From Nitrospirota bacterium (GTDB lineage: Bacteria > Nitrospirota > Thermodesulfovibrionia > Thermodesulfovibrionales > SM23-35), in assembly GCA_040754395.1 (NCBI GenBank), contig JBFMCL010000021.1, forward strand, positions 1 to 60,580: a stretch of 60,580 nt of DNA, in the 5' to 3' direction. How positions within the stretch are numbered: position 1 is the stretch's first letter; the number at the start of each line of letters is the position of its first letter. Positions 35,450-45,274 of the stretch are shown piece after piece. A program made the translations under genes and the position numbers. The notes under the pieces are model-generated. The model searched no databases. It worked only from the letters and a program-made list of their open reading frames with translations, and was not told the origin of the DNA.

Positions 35450-36542
35450 CGTACACCTCCACAAACTCTTTGACCAATTCTCTCTGCACATTTTCTCTGT
35501 CCGCAAGTTTTTTTACGAGACTAACGAAGTCTTCCATTTCTTCTTCCATTAGAGAGTACGACAGGAACGCTCTATGGAGGGTGTAGTAGCCTTGTTTACG
35601 ATCTCTTAATATGGACCACGTGCCATATTCAGCCATGTTCTTTCCTGATTCAAGGATGTTTACAGCCTTGATAAGTTCATAGAGAGCGCGAGCATCGCAA
35701 TTAATAATTGTCTCTTTTCTCTGCCCTTGCCCAAAAATAAGACCGCAATTAAAAGTTCGCTTTCCAACCCTGAAAGGACCGGTACCTTCGTCCGAGAGAA
35801 AAACATGTGCCGTGACTTTTTCCCCTGGTTCCTTAAACGATTTTTCTCCGGGCACTGCTGTCACCTTGTCAAGAACAGTCGTATCGATATCCCTGATACG
35901 ACCTTCGGAGGGAATTCCTCTTCGTGCTACCCAAAATACCCATGGATTGAGAAGGCTGTTGATCTCTCCTATAGTCGCCGCGCTCAGATCAAAATCAGCT
36001 TTCTCGACGAGCGTAAACAGACACTGGGCAATATAATCTGCTGTGTAAGAGCTAACAAAGCTTTGCTTTTCGAGAGAAGAGAGCAGGGTTTTAATTTTTT
36101 CATATAGGTTTCCGTCCCTGACCGGGAAGTTCGAAACAAGGAGAGTTGTCAATTCGTCTCTATTTTTAATGTCAAGCTCCAAGAGCAGATCAAGAAGATG
36201 AACGAGTTTTCTCACCCACGGCGCCGTTGCTTTTTCGTCTTCGGCCAGATAATAAGCCTTCTGGACATAATAGAGGATAAAAAGCAGATGCGCTCTTGTG
36301 GATATCCCCTGTTCTTTCAATTTCGCCAGGGAACGTTCCGGACTGTTTTGAAGCTGCAAATATTCCTGCTGAGTAGGAGTCGGAGGCTGAAATTCAATGA
36401 CAAGCTCCGGATTGTGCCTGAGAAAGTTTAGAGAACGATTTAATAACTCTGCTACCGAAATGCGAAATCTATTTGAAATACTGTTTGTTGAAGCAGACAG
36501 CTCTTCGTCAATCCTGGAACTTATTACTTTTTTCTTGTCCAC
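35439..36542 (-). CDS. Unrecognised first protein of the mobilization operon, 367 aa
   Basis: The N-terminal 45 residues look like a ribbon-helix-helix or antitoxin-type DNA-binding stretch (KKVISSRIDEELSAS; SVAELLNRSLNFL). The remaining 320 residues are mostly helical with a short beta-rich part (about 245-280: TAHVFLSDEGTGPFRVGKRTFNCGLIF). I recognise no family. It is the promoter-proximal gene next to the probable oriT region, so it may bind oriT or regulate the operon. Confidence 0.65.
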   Translation of the reverse strand: MDKKKVISSRIDEELSASTNSISNRFRISVAELLNRSLNFLRHNPELVIEFQPPTPTQQEYLQLQNSPERSLAKLKEQGISTRAHLLFILYYVQKAYYLAEDEKATAPWVRKLVHLLDLLLELDIKNRDELTTLLVSNFPVRDGNLYEKIKTLLSSLEKQSFVSSYTADYIAQCLFTLVEKADFDLSAATIGEINSLLNPWVFWVARRGIPSEGRIRDIDTTVLDKVTAVPGEKSFKEPGEKVTAHVFLSDEGTGPFRVGKRTFNCGLIFGQGQRKETIINCDARALYELIKAVNILESGKNMAEYGTWSILRDRKQGYYTLHRAFLSYSLMEEEMEDFVSLVKKLADRENVQRELVKEFVEVYGAV

Positions 36543-37427
36543 ATTACATAGCCTTTCTTTTTAATAAATTGTAAGTGTTTTAATACATAATTATCAAGAA
36601 AAAAATGGTAGCGTACCCATTTTTTTATTAACACTCCCATAAAAGTATTATAAATCAGTTAGTTAAATATATTTTTAAAGCAAAATACGCTACGTTCTTT
36701 AACTTGCCCTTTATACTACCGATAGACCTAACCGGTAGAAAAAACCTTTTTTTGTCAGGGAGTCCCTGGAGGGGCGGACGGGAACAACATAATTCTGTGC
36801 GCAAGCGCAGTATTATGTTGTGTGGTGGGCGGGGTGTTTGAGCGATAGCGGAATAACCTGGCGGTGGCTTTTGATAATCTGGCGCGAACTTGCCATTTCA
36901 GCAAGATCAGTGAGCAGATTATGAAAAGACATTGCCAGACTCCTTATAGAGGTTTTTTCCCTTTCCTTCCGGGGAAGGAGAGGGATGCACTTTGTCGGAG
37001 TGAGCGGAGACAATGTGCGGGAGAGGATGGGATACGATAGATTATGACCGAGCTTTACTCATGTCTACGAGCAAAACGCAGCATATAAAATTGCGAGTAG
37101 TAACATGAGTTAAGTGAGGCTGTGGAGGGACGGACACGAGCAGCATCCTCCCCCTTGAGGTTCTTCCCCCCTTTGGGAGTTCCTTAAATGGAGGGGGAGC
37201 CCGGAAGGGGGGTGTCCAGAGGGGGGAAGGATCGGCGGGGGAGGGCTGTCATACTCCATAGTGAGTCATTTTTGATTGGAAAGTTCAGGTTCTTATCCGG
37301 GGAGATCTGTTCGATAGACGACAGGATGATCATGAGAGCAGTCCGGAAAAGTTTCAGCCGGTTGACAAAGGAACCAGGCATATCCGCGACCGCAAATCCC
37401 AGAGATTAAGCAACAGGCGGCGGGGGA
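36543..37427. other. Long intergenic region, probable oriT and mob promoter
   Basis: These 885 bases have no credible gene. From left to right they hold an AT-rich stretch upstream of the mob operon, an inverted repeat CTACCG/CGGTAG (36716-36738) followed by A and T runs, a hairpin CAGGGA-G-TCCCTG (36756-36768), a large inverted repeat (36784-36821), and GC-rich purine-rich sequence to 37240. A motif GGAGGGRCGGAC occurs at 36768-36779 and again at 37125-37136. Position beside the relaxosome genes makes this the best oriT candidate. Confidence 0.5.
36784..36821. repeat. Inverted repeat, oriT candidate
   Basis: ACAACATAAT is matched by ATTATGTTGT 18 bases later, with an inner weaker pairing CTGTGCGC/GCGCAG. 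Inverted repeats next to a nick site are typical for relaxase recognition. The nick base cannot be assigned. Confidence 0.5.
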
Positions 37428-38441
37428 TTATTCAATGTCATAAAAGAATTGCAAAGGGCTCAGAAGATTACTTTTAATCTTCCATGGCATAATCACTCTA
37501 CGCGTGCCACCTTGTACGACGTAGTTCTTCTTTCGGCGTGTCAGGTTTATCGAGTGCAAGAGATAAAGCGCCATATTACTCGAATTCTTGCGAGCAAAGG
37601 CAACTTCGTTCGGTGTAAGGATTATTCTTGAAGCTGGAAGCTGGGAGCCTTTGACTTCCACAAAAAGTTCTCTTTTATTCTTACAGCAATAGAGGTCATA
37701 GGATTTTGTTGACGAAACATCAGTAACGATATAACCCTCATTCTTAAAATAATTCATCGCTGAGAGCATTGCATGATTCTCGATCATTTTCCTTGCTTTT
37801 GAGTCGGATTGTACACCCTGAGCTAAGGCAAGAGCCATTTCCTTCTCGAAGATTTCCTCGATTTCAGGCTGAGCCTCTGCTTCAGGATTTAAAACCAAGT
37901 TAGGACCTGAATATGTGTTTATAAAATCGAGCACTTTGAGCAACCATTTCGATTGTCTGGGCTCACCAAAAGTATCTAGAGCAAAAAAAACATTTGACTG
38001 ACCGGGCGCGTTTTGCCCACGGGGAATAACACATGTTCTTCGATATGTAGGCAGCAAGACAGCATTTTTACTCTGCGTCTCTGCATAATGCCACCATGGT
38101 CTTTTTGCCCACTGTGAATACACTGTCGCGTTTCTGTACCAACCCACGACTACCTGTCCTTTTGAATCATGGCGTGGATCTCTGGCGAAGAAAATCAATA
38201 AAACCTTCTTTAGTGACTCGCCGGAGGCTGACGGGTCTATGCGGCTCAAAGTTAGTTCTTCCGCGTTCATTGCAATTGCAAATGATCCATAGACTGTCCC
38301 TGAGCAGATTTTGAAATTATTAAACTCTCCGCCTATCTTTCGCAGGTTATATTTTCCGCCACCGATGGGGCGTTCATCTCCTGGCTTTGAGCCAGTGTAA
38401 TATTTCATCCATCCGATTCTGACCATGAGTATTCTTTCCAT
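37428..38441 (-). CDS. DUF3883 (NO VEIN C-terminal-like) putative nuclease or modified-DNA factor
   Basis: The C-terminal region (residues about 235-300) matches the DUF3883 restriction-endonuclease-like pattern: YDLYCCKNKRELFVEVKGS, with D and E-V-K as possible metal residues, then ILTPNEVAFARKNS. The N-terminal 190 residues (VRIGWMKYYTGSKPGDE; IGGGKYN) recur next to DUF3883 in defence proteins as I remember them and may read modified DNA (inference). I chose ATG at 38441, six bases after GGGGG; an earlier ATG at 38447 overlaps the livF stop (ATGA). It is thus coupled to the transporter ATPase gene and ends the nine-gene operon. Confidence 0.7.
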   Translation of the reverse strand: MERILMVRIGWMKYYTGSKPGDERPIGGGKYNLRKIGGEFNNFKICSGTVYGSFAIAMNAEELTLSRIDPSASGESLKKVLLIFFARDPRHDSKGQVVVGWYRNATVYSQWAKRPWWHYAETQSKNAVLLPTYRRTCVIPRGQNAPGQSNVFFALDTFGEPRQSKWLLKVLDFINTYSGPNLVLNPEAEAQPEIEEIFEKEMALALAQGVQSDSKARKMIENHAMLSAMNYFKNEGYIVTDVSSTKSYDLYCCKNKRELFVEVKGSQLPASRIILTPNEVAFARKNSSNMALYLLHSINLTRRKKNYVVQGGTRRVIMPWKIKSNLLSPLQFFYDIE

Positions 38442-38443
38442 AT

Positions 38444-39145
38444 TCATCCCCCAAGAAATGCTTTCTTCACTTCCTCACTCTTTAGAAGGTTCTCTCCTGT
38501 GTCTTCCATGAATATGCTGCCGATCTTAAATACATATCCCCTATGAGCAATTTCGAGGGCCATGCGTGCGTTCTGCTCGACGAGTAATACACTTGTGCCC
38601 GATTTATTAATCTCAATCAGCTTGTCGAAGATTATATCTACATATGATGGTGAAAGCCCTATCGACGGTTCATCGGCAAGAAGCAGCTTTGGTTTCTGCA
38701 TCAATGCACGGCCTAGGGCAAGGAGCTGCTGTTCACCGGTAGAAAGCACTCCAGCCTTTTGATTCCTTTTGTCCTTCAACGAAGGAAATAGGTCAAGGAT
38801 CTTCTCTATTTCAGCTTTAGTCGTACTATTATTTTGCTGAAAGGCTCCCATCTCAAGGTTTTCGATTACAGTCATGGACTGAAATAGCCTTCTGCCTTCC
38901 GGGACAAGGGAGATTCCTTTAGCAACATGTTCATCGGGTCTCAATCCCTTGATATTCTCACCGTTAAAAAAGATTTCTCCAGTTTTCCATTCAACCATTC
39001 CAAATACAGCTTTAAGCGCTGTTGATTTGCCAGCGCCATTCGGCCCGATCATTGCCACGATCTCACCGGCATTGACTGCGAAAGACACATTTTCTATAGC
39101 TTTCACAGATCCGTAATATACGCTTATGTTCTTTGCTTCAAGCAC
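38444..39145 (-). CDS. livF: LivF-like ABC transporter ATPase
   Basis: Second ATPase of a branched-chain-amino-acid-type importer. Walker A is GPNGAGKST, signature [15 protein letters not shown], Walker [14 protein letters not shown], and the switch His is replaced by the family's [12 protein letters not shown] at 39145 is chosen because GAGGAG lies five bases upstream and the product then begins at the usual LivF N-terminus ([11 protein letters not shown]). It overlaps livG by eight bases and the DUF3883 gene at its stop. Length 233 aa, normal. Confidence 0.85.
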   Translation of the reverse strand: MLEAKNISVYYGSVKAIENVSFAVNAGEIVAMIGPNGAGKSTALKAVFGMVEWKTGEIFFNGENIKGLRPDEHVAKGISLVPEGRRLFQSMTVIENLEMGAFQQNNSTTKAEIEKILDLFPSLKDKRNQKAGVLSTGEQQLLALGRALMQKPKLLLADEPSIGLSPSYVDIIFDKLIEINKSGTSVLLVEQNARMALEIAHRGYVFKIGSIFMEDTGENLLKSEEVKKAFLGG

Positions 39146-39908
39146 TTCTTCTCCTCTTTCCCATATATGCATCAAGCACAGCCTCATTATTTTGGATCTC
39201 TGCAGGTGTGCCTTCGGCTATCTTCTTCCCGTGATTAAGCACTATGACCTTATCAGAGATGTCCATGACGACCTTCATGTTGTGCTCGATAAAGAGAATT
39301 GTCTTGCCTTTGCTCTTGAGGTCCTTGATGATTTCACGTATTTTCGGGATCGTATTGGGAAATACCCCTGCTGTGGGTTCATCAAAGAGATAGCATTCTG
39401 ATTCTGTTCCGAGGGTGCGTGCAAATTCCAGGAGCCTTCTTTGCCCGTGGGAGAGACCTTCAGCGAGATCATCTTTCTTTGCTTCCAACCCAACAAGCCT
39501 CAGTAGGTCCATCGCCCTCTCAGTGTATTCCCTATCTGATTCAAACATGGCCGAGGTTTTGAATAGAGCATCCCAAAGAGTTTCCCCTCTGTGATATTTG
39601 ATTCCAAGGAGAACATTTTCAAGAACGGTCATCTGCGGAAAAAGCCTGATGTTCTGGAATGTCCTGCCGATTCCCAGGTTAAATATTTTGTGAGGGGCGA
39701 TACGAGTGATCTCTTTGGATTTGAAATGGATGCTGCCGGAAGTCGGGCGATAGAAGCCGGTGACGAGATTGAAAGTGACCGTCTTGCCGGAACCGTTCGG
39801 CCCAATCAAGGCCGTGACAGTTCCCTTCTCGACCTCGAAGGAAAGATCATCAACAGCTTTTATTCCGTCAAAGCTCTTCGATACGTTTTGTACCTGGAGT
39901 ATTTCCAT
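39138..39908 (-). CDS. livG: LivG-like ABC transporter ATPase
   Basis: First ATPase of the importer, 256 aa. Walker A is GPNGSGKT, then the Q-loop near [19 protein letters not shown], signature [15 protein letters not shown], Walker [15 protein letters not shown], and switch [12 protein letters not shown]. It begins one base before the livM stop region and partners LivF on the cytoplasmic face. No damaging changes are visible. Confidence 0.87.
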   Translation of the reverse strand: MEILQVQNVSKSFDGIKAVDDLSFEVEKGTVTALIGPNGSGKTVTFNLVTGFYRPTSGSIHFKSKEITRIAPHKIFNLGIGRTFQNIRLFPQMTVLENVLLGIKYHRGETLWDALFKTSAMFESDREYTERAMDLLRLVGLEAKKDDLAEGLSHGQRRLLEFARTLGTESECYLFDEPTAGVFPNTIPKIREIIKDLKSKGKTILFIEHNMKVVMDISDKVIVLNHGKKIAEGTPAEIQNNEAVLDAYMGKRRRSA

Positions 39909-40778
39909 CTACTTGAACTTGTATTCTCCGATTATCCCCTGCGGTCTCTTGAGCATTAATACAATCAAAAGAAGGCCATATATCATCTGCCTGAGGGGAG
40001 CCGCAACAGAACTCGGCATGCCCAGAAAACGCAGCATCTCCGGAAAGATCACAAGGACCAGAGCGCCGATAAAGGAACCCTTTACGCTTCCCATCCCACC
40101 GAAAACGACCATGAGTAGAACCGCGATAGACTCCATAACTGTAAAACTTGAAGGATCGATAAACGTTATGTAGTGAGCGTAAAGACTCCCTGCAATTCCG
40201 GCAAGGAAAGCCCCGATCACAAAGACAGTAAGTTTATACCTATTGACGTTTGTTCCTATTGAGAGACTTGCAATCTCATCGTCCCGGATGCTTCTGAGAA
40301 TCCTTCCGAAGGGAGAATGCACGATCCGGTTAATGACGACTCCTGTTAGACCAACGAAAAATATTACAAGGATAAGATAAGTCCAGAGTGGCTGAAGCTC
40401 GAATCCGAACACTGAGAACTTTGGAATGCCCGGCAAACCCATCGGCCCCCTCGTGAGATCGACCCAATTCTTTGAGACTGAATAAACGATTACACCAAAA
40501 CCGAATGTGGCAAGGGCAAGGTAATCGCCTTTAAGCCTAATTGATGGAATGCCTATGATTAGTCCGATGATGGATGCAAAGCAGGCACCGATTACGAGGC
40601 CGAGCCAGGGAGATACGCCGTAATTTAAAGCGAGAAGGCTTGATGTATATGCGCCAACGCATGCAAAAGCAATATGCCCCAACGCAGGAAGGCCGGTATA
40701 ACCGACAATCAGGTTAAGGCTGAGGGCCAGTATTATATAAATCCCTGAGATAATCAGTATATGAATAAAATATTCCAT
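39909..40778 (-). CDS. livM: LivM-like ABC transporter permease
   Basis: Inner-membrane permease of 289 aa with about eight membrane helices. Family motifs include LSLNLIVGYTGLPALGHIAF near the N-terminus and the ATPase-contact loop SPFGRILRSIRDDEIASLSIGTNVNRYKL. It directly follows livH with no gap and directly precedes livG. Its partner permease is frameshifted, which matters for whether the transporter works. Confidence 0.87.
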   Translation of the reverse strand: MEYFIHILIISGIYIILALSLNLIVGYTGLPALGHIAFACVGAYTSSLLALNYGVSPWLGLVIGACFASIIGLIIGIPSIRLKGDYLALATFGFGVIVYSVSKNWVDLTRGPMGLPGIPKFSVFGFELQPLWTYLILVIFFVGLTGVVINRIVHSPFGRILRSIRDDEIASLSIGTNVNRYKLTVFVIGAFLAGIAGSLYAHYITFIDPSSFTVMESIAVLLMVVFGGMGSVKGSFIGALVLVIFPEMLRFLGMPSSVAAPLRQMIYGLLLIVLMLKRPQGIIGEYKFK

Positions 40779-41674
40779 CTAAAGCTTTTCCCTGTTATTT
40801 TTCTTCCCCAAAATCCCTTCAGGCCTGAATAGAAGAAAAAGTATGAGTACTGCAAATGCGATTGTGTCTTTCCAGCCCGCTTGGATCTTCCAGATTCCAA
40901 GATTCTCAATAATGCCGAGGAAGAAGCCTCCGAGCAACGCTCCTGGGATACTCCCGATACCTCCTATGATTGAGGCGATAATCCCTTTGAGTATTGCGTT
41001 CAGGCCCATAGTTGGTTCAATGTTCGTCTCAAGAGAGATTAGGCCGCCCGCCATTCCCGCAAGGGCAGAGCCGATACCGAAGGCATAGAGGATGACCTTT
41101 TCGGGATAAATGCCTGATACGCTCGCACCAATATGATCATCCGCCACCGCCTTGATTGCCTTTCCCATTTTCGTTTTGTCCACGATAAGCCAGAGTACCC
41201 CGAAAAAGATTATTGAGGAAGCGAGTATCAGTATTTGTGTCGGCGTGATAACCGCTGAGAATATCTGATAGCCTTCAACAACAGGCCCGGTTCTTAGGGT
41301 AAGTATCTGTGCACCGTAGAGAAGCTGAAGGAGATTCTGAATGAAGATGAATACACCGAAAGAGGCTATGAGAAAGACAAGGCCGGGAGCGTTATTATTT
41401 CTTAAAGGGAAATAAACGAGCCTGTCAATGGCTATGCCGAGAACGGCGGCAAGGGTCGAGGCAAAAAAAAAGAGAGGATTGGATTAATCCCCAAAGATAT
41501 CGATAAGCTGTAGGCGAAATAAGCTCCGGCTGTATAGACTACGCCGTGGGCGAAGTGAAAGAAACGGACTGTCTTATAGATGATTGAAAAGCCAAGAGCA
41601 AGCAGGGCGTAAATGCTTCCAGAAATAATGCCGTTTAATAATAGTTGCCTAATCATGCCCTTATCGCTTACCAA
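40779..41674 (-). pseudogene. livH: LivH-like permease, frameshifted at a T9 homopolymer
   Basis: The N-terminal part (41432-41674) reads LLNGIISGSIYALLALGFSIIYK, the usual LivH opening, and then runs out of frame. The rest continues in another frame through DRLVYFPLRNNNAPGLVFL to KMGKAIKAVADDHIGASVSGI and a normal C-terminus at 40779. The frames join if the run of nine T (minus strand, 41463-41471) had ten. No other damage is visible, so this is either a recent lesion, a phase-variable or slippage site, or a base-call error. Start ATG at 41674 overlaps the radical SAM stop; ATG at 41656 is an alternative. Confidence 0.85.
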
Positions 41675-42857
41675 TAGCTAAGTGATTGTCTCTGCAAAGA
41701 CGCAGCGCGTCAGCTTTCTTGGCATCTATGTCTCCAAATGCCCACTTCATTCTAGTGTGTAGACCAGTTTTCTCAGCTCTCTCACGATGCAACCCAATAT
41801 CGAAGTCGAAAGTAGGAAATTGATACCCTTTTCGGCCAAGAGAATAGCCACCAGGTATCGTCGAACAATTAAATGTGAACAAAGCCCCACCACCTGCACT
41901 TAGTCTGACACATAAGTCCCATGACTCGCGCGTATTAACAAAAGGGAGTGAAAGAGGGTCAAATAAGCATTGAATAGCAGTGCAAAACAAAAATTCATCA
42001 TCCGTGGGGATATGACAAGTTTCTCGTATGACAGCACCTTCCGATGCTTTTAAGCGTGGGATGCCAATGATTGGGGATTTCATATCATAATGATTCCTGA
42101 GATATTCTTGATGGAAAAGCAACATAGCCCAATCTTTCCGCCAATCGGCAAGACCCGATAATACTCCGAGGCCAATATGCTCCACTCCAGCCGTTAACAT
42201 TCGTTCGTAGGCATCGATTCGAAATTCAAAATTACTTTTCTTAGAAGTTCCAGGATGCATCTGTCGATAAGTATCGACATCATAAGTTTCTTGCCAAAGC
42301 ACTATGAAATCTATTCCCGCAGACTTCAGCAAACGATATTCATCAACCGTAAATGGCTCGGCATTCAGCCCAATGAGACCACCCCCAGAAGTTTCTAAAG
42401 TTTTTCTTACTAACTCGATATGCCTGCATATAGTATCAATCCCGAAACTGTGGTCTGCAGAATAGACCAATTCAATTGTTCGGAAACCTTTCTCCTCCAT
42501 AAGAAACAGAGTTTCTTTAAGAAGTTCCTCGTCACTAAGTCGATGACGATCTACTTGTATATGATTTCCTAACCTATAATTGCAATATAGGCACTGCTCA
42601 GTACAAATGCTCGTCACATAGAGGGGAACAACAGCAAAAATGGCATTGCTAAATAAGGATGCTTTAAGCAATTTTGCTTTTCCCACGATAGATTGAAATT
42701 GACCAACCGAGAGTGAAGGATCAAGTGTCAACAGGGTAGCCGCTTCTTCAGCGCTATATCTGCGGCACTCGTCTGTAATACCGAAAGGTTCTGAAATCGG
42801 CTTCGTGAGAACCTCCAGCATTCGAGACCATTCAATCCTATGACTGTCTGAAAACAT
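41661..42857 (-). CDS. ThiH/HydG/NosL-like radical SAM enzyme
   Basis: A 398-aa radical SAM protein with the cluster motif CTEQCLYC (Cys85, 89, 92). The ThiH-type core is clear: RLSDEELLKETLFLMEEKGF, then AEPFTVDEYRLLKSAGID and LWQETYDVDTYRQMHP, and IGLGVLSGLADWRKD. ThiH, HydG and NosL cleave the side chain or backbone of tyrosine or tryptophan using a 5'-deoxyadenosyl radical, so an aromatic amino acid is the likely substrate class (inference). It is not thiH itself: no thiamin genes are near. It lies between a methyltransferase gene and livH, which it overlaps by 14 bases. Confidence 0.8.
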   Translation of the reverse strand: MFSDSHRIEWSRMLEVLTKPISEPFGITDECRRYSAEEAATLLTLDPSLSVGQFQSIVGKAKLLKASLFSNAIFAVVPLYVTSICTEQCLYCNYRLGNHIQVDRHRLSDEELLKETLFLMEEKGFRTIELVYSADHSFGIDTICRHIELVRKTLETSGGGLIGLNAEPFTVDEYRLLKSAGIDFIVLWQETYDVDTYRQMHPGTSKKSNFEFRIDAYERMLTAGVEHIGLGVLSGLADWRKDWAMLLFHQEYLRNHYDMKSPIIGIPRLKASEGAVIRETCHIPTDDEFLFCTAIQCLFDPLSLPFVNTRESWDLCVRLSAGGGALFTFNCSTIPGGYSLGRKGYQFPTFDFDIGLHRERAEKTGLHTRMKWAFGDIDAKKADALRLCRDNHLAIGKR

Positions 42858-42869
42858 AAGGATGACTCA

Positions 42870-43658
42870 TTACTCCTTACGAGCAACAATAACACCTATC
42901 AGTGAGAAAACAGGATTAGGATAATAACTAATATCACTAAAACCTGCGGTTAGAAGATGTGCTTCTGTTTGCTCAAGTGTTTCAAAATAGTCCCTTGCTC
43001 CGTTAATCGCCATTTTCATAGTCGACACAAGACCAGGATCTTGACCATTGCCACAAAGCAAGTCATATTGATCTTGCGTTAATATTTTGCGTTTTAGGCT
43101 TTCTCTGGCCTCAGCAAGAAAGTATTCGTACAATTCTGATATCTGTTGCCTGCGCAACTCATCCGTACCATTTGATCTTTTCTGATTATCAACGAACATT
43201 TCAGAAATAATGAGCATCCCTCGGTGATTCAGCGACTGAAACAACTTATCGTAAACATACTGTTTATCAGCATATTCTATGTCTTCAAGGACGAAGCCGC
43301 ATTGGATACAGTCCCAATAATTCTCACCAAAAGGTGGTGGTAGTTGTTGAAGGTCAAGTTGTCTAAAAAATAATCTATCGTGAAATCTTGCTAAGTCAGG
43401 TTGAGATAAAACATCGATTCCAACTTCTCCAACAATATCGATGCCGACTATTTGGGACCAGTGATCAAGGACGCCTTCACGTGCAAAAAAAGCCAATTCA
43501 TCACCATAGGCTGTCCCGATAGAAAGACATGCCCCATATAGATTATAAGCAGAGACAGCGTGTCTTATGATGGAACTCTGAAGGCCTCGCTGAGATGTAA
43601 TTGATTCTAAAACTCCCGCGTAACGAAAGCCTGGATATAACAATGACTTGCCTATCAT
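42870..43658 (-). CDS. Class I SAM-dependent methyltransferase-like protein
   Basis: The 262-aa protein shows the SAM-binding motif I as LSIGTAYGDELAFFA (about residues 45-59), the acidic end of strand 2 as VGIDIVGE, and a later strand WDCIQCGFVLEDIEY. The substrate is unknown, but a small molecule is more likely than DNA because there is no DPPY-type motif. The ATG overlaps the nucleosidase-fusion stop by four bases, and the radical SAM gene follows 12 bases later, so the three enzymes are probably made together. Confidence 0.7.
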   Translation of the reverse strand: MIGKSLLYPGFRYAGVLESITSQRGLQSSIIRHAVSAYNLYGACLSIGTAYGDELAFFAREGVLDHWSQIVGIDIVGEVGIDVLSQPDLARFHDRLFFRQLDLQQLPPPFGENYWDCIQCGFVLEDIEYADKQYVYDKLFQSLNHRGMLIISEMFVDNQKRSNGTDELRRQQISELYEYFLAEARESLKRKILTQDQYDLLCGNGQDPGLVSTMKMAINGARDYFETLEQTEAHLLTAGFSDISYYPNPVFSLIGVIVARKE

Positions 43659-45262
43659 ACATACCCTCGTTTTTCAAAAACTCGTTTCGCTTCCGACTCT
43701 AATAAAGGCAATTCCTTAAAGGGGACAAGATTTCCGTCCCCCATCTTTCTAAAGAACAAATCGCGCAACCCCAATAATTGACTTTTTATGACTGGATCGT
43801 TAAGGTCGCTCATAATCAATGTGTGCGATTCATCATAGTAGTCAAGAAGAATTCTATCGCCTATAATCACGTAGTCGGTCAAGAAAAGGCCTTCTTTCTT
43901 GACTGACTCAAGATCGCGGCGACCAATGCCCCAACAGCGAACACCACGATTGACTTCAGTAAAGAGCTCCCAATAGTGAGGTTCCAACTTCTTAGCCCAA
44001 TTATTCTCCTCATCTTCTTCCTCTGTTGAACCGTCCAACAGCAAAATCCTAAAACACTTATCATAATATTCTCTTGCCACATTACCAAACGTCCTAAAGT
44101 GTCCGAAGTGATCGAGTGTCCAATCTTTAAGTCTTTTGTTAGTTTTTGGCTCGTTATTTTTTTCATATATAAATCTTTTTCTTGTCATTTCATAGAGCAT
44201 TATTGGGTCATACGCACAAACAGTAAAGAATAAACATCCCCCGAAATCTTTAGAAGTCACAATCTTGTCCAAAATGTGCTCAGCAATTGCCGAATAGTGC
44301 TCAGGTTGAATGGAATATAAAATACCTGAGCAGTCAGTATTAGGCCTGTGATTTTCCATATGAGCCGGCAATAGACGCATCGCACATGTCGGGATTTTTT
44401 TTGTAAAAGATTGAATCAAGGCGCGTGCAAACGAAGCCGCAGCATCAGCAGCATACTCCCTCCAAAGATGCCGAGTGGATTCCTGTTTTTCACTATCTTC
44501 AGCATCTATGAGGTCTGATATACCCTTTATAACAAAAAAACGAGGCGTCCATTTACCCGCTGAATAACGATCAAGAAGTAGACCAGCAACGGCGCCAGCT
44601 TCCATATCGGCTGCAACCATTCGAGGAAATTTCTTTAAGACTTCGTCCAGTTTGGGATTGTTTTTTAAATCGTCAATTATTTGGTCAGTAGAAACGAGTT
44701 CTTCAAAATACACTGTTGATTTTGCATTGCCAGGTGGATTCTTGGCGATAAGGGACTTCCAAGAATCAATTCTCTGACCGCGACTTTCTTCTGCTATCAA
44801 TCCCCTCCATGTATCGTTCTTGTCCAACTCAGAAGCAGCGTGGAATAAACCAGTATCAGGTTGAAGAACAGGATTTTCACGGAGGTGATCATTACTTATT
44901 GGCCCGTGCTTTACAATTTTACTAACTATTAGATCGCCAAGTTTGATGCTTTCTTCGGAATCCTTATCTCCTCGCCGCCCTCCTGCTATGCCAAGGATCA
45001 GAATATATGATGGATATAGGGTGTCGCAAATCTTTGTAGCTGTTAGGATAGCTTGTTGAATTCCTGACTTATCATCAAAGCTAACATGTGCAACGTAAAT
45101 TCTTTCATTATCACTCTCTCCTTCGACTACTCCCCATCTATATTCGAAATCTTTTTCTTTCCCAATTTTGTTTAATCCAAACTTAACGAGCGTACTGAAA
45201 GCTTCCGCTTTGTTTACAGTAAAGATTACAACATCTATTCTAATCGGATTAATTCTATCCAT
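43655..45262 (-). CDS. MTA/SAH-nucleosidase-like (PNP_UDP_1) domain fused to an unknown C-terminal domain
   Basis: Residues 1-275 are a nucleoside phosphorylase/nucleosidase fold. LGIAGGRRGD is the phosphate or ribose loop, MVAADMEAGAVAG carries the ribose-binding Met-Glu pair (Glu221) and VIKGISDLID holds the catalytic Asp250; Glu20 matches the N-terminal Glu of MTA/SAH nucleosidases. Residues 290-535 (about 245 aa) are a second domain I do not recognise, with an acidic insert (STEEEDEENN). Two roles fit: recycling of 5'-deoxyadenosine and S-adenosylhomocysteine from the neighbouring enzymes, or a nucleotide-depleting defence effector. It starts 12 bases after the LivK-like gene. Confidence 0.75.
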   Translation of the reverse strand: MDRINPIRIDVVIFTVNKAEAFSTLVKFGLNKIGKEKDFEYRWGVVEGESDNERIYVAHVSFDDKSGIQQAILTATKICDTLYPSYILILGIAGGRRGDKDSEESIKLGDLIVSKIVKHGPISNDHLRENPVLQPDTGLFHAASELDKNDTWRGLIAEESRGQRIDSWKSLIAKNPPGNAKSTVYFEELVSTDQIIDDLKNNPKLDEVLKKFPRMVAADMEAGAVAGLLLDRYSAGKWTPRFFVIKGISDLIDAEDSEKQESTRHLWREYAADAAASFARALIQSFTKKIPTCAMRLLPAHMENHRPNTDCSGILYSIQPEHYSAIAEHILDKIVTSKDFGGCLFFTVCAYDPIMLYEMTRKRFIYEKNNEPKTNKRLKDWTLDHFGHFRTFGNVAREYYDKCFRILLLDGSTEEEDEENNWAKKLEPHYWELFTEVNRGVRCWGIGRRDLESVKKEGLFLTDYVIIGDRILLDYYDESHTLIMSDLNDPVIKSQLLGLRDLFFRKMGDGNLVPFKELPLLESEAKRVFEKRGYV

Positions 45263-45274
45263 TAAAATTCCAGC

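Noticed and set aside
36813-37409. Short frames in the intergenic region by the mob operon
   Set aside because: Low-complexity products, no ribosome binding sites, and they cross the inverted repeats of the likely oriT.
41661-42857. Genuine thiamin-synthesis ThiH
   Set aside because: No thi genes are adjacent, and the gene lies inside a transporter operon on a mobile element; only family-level similarity is claimed.
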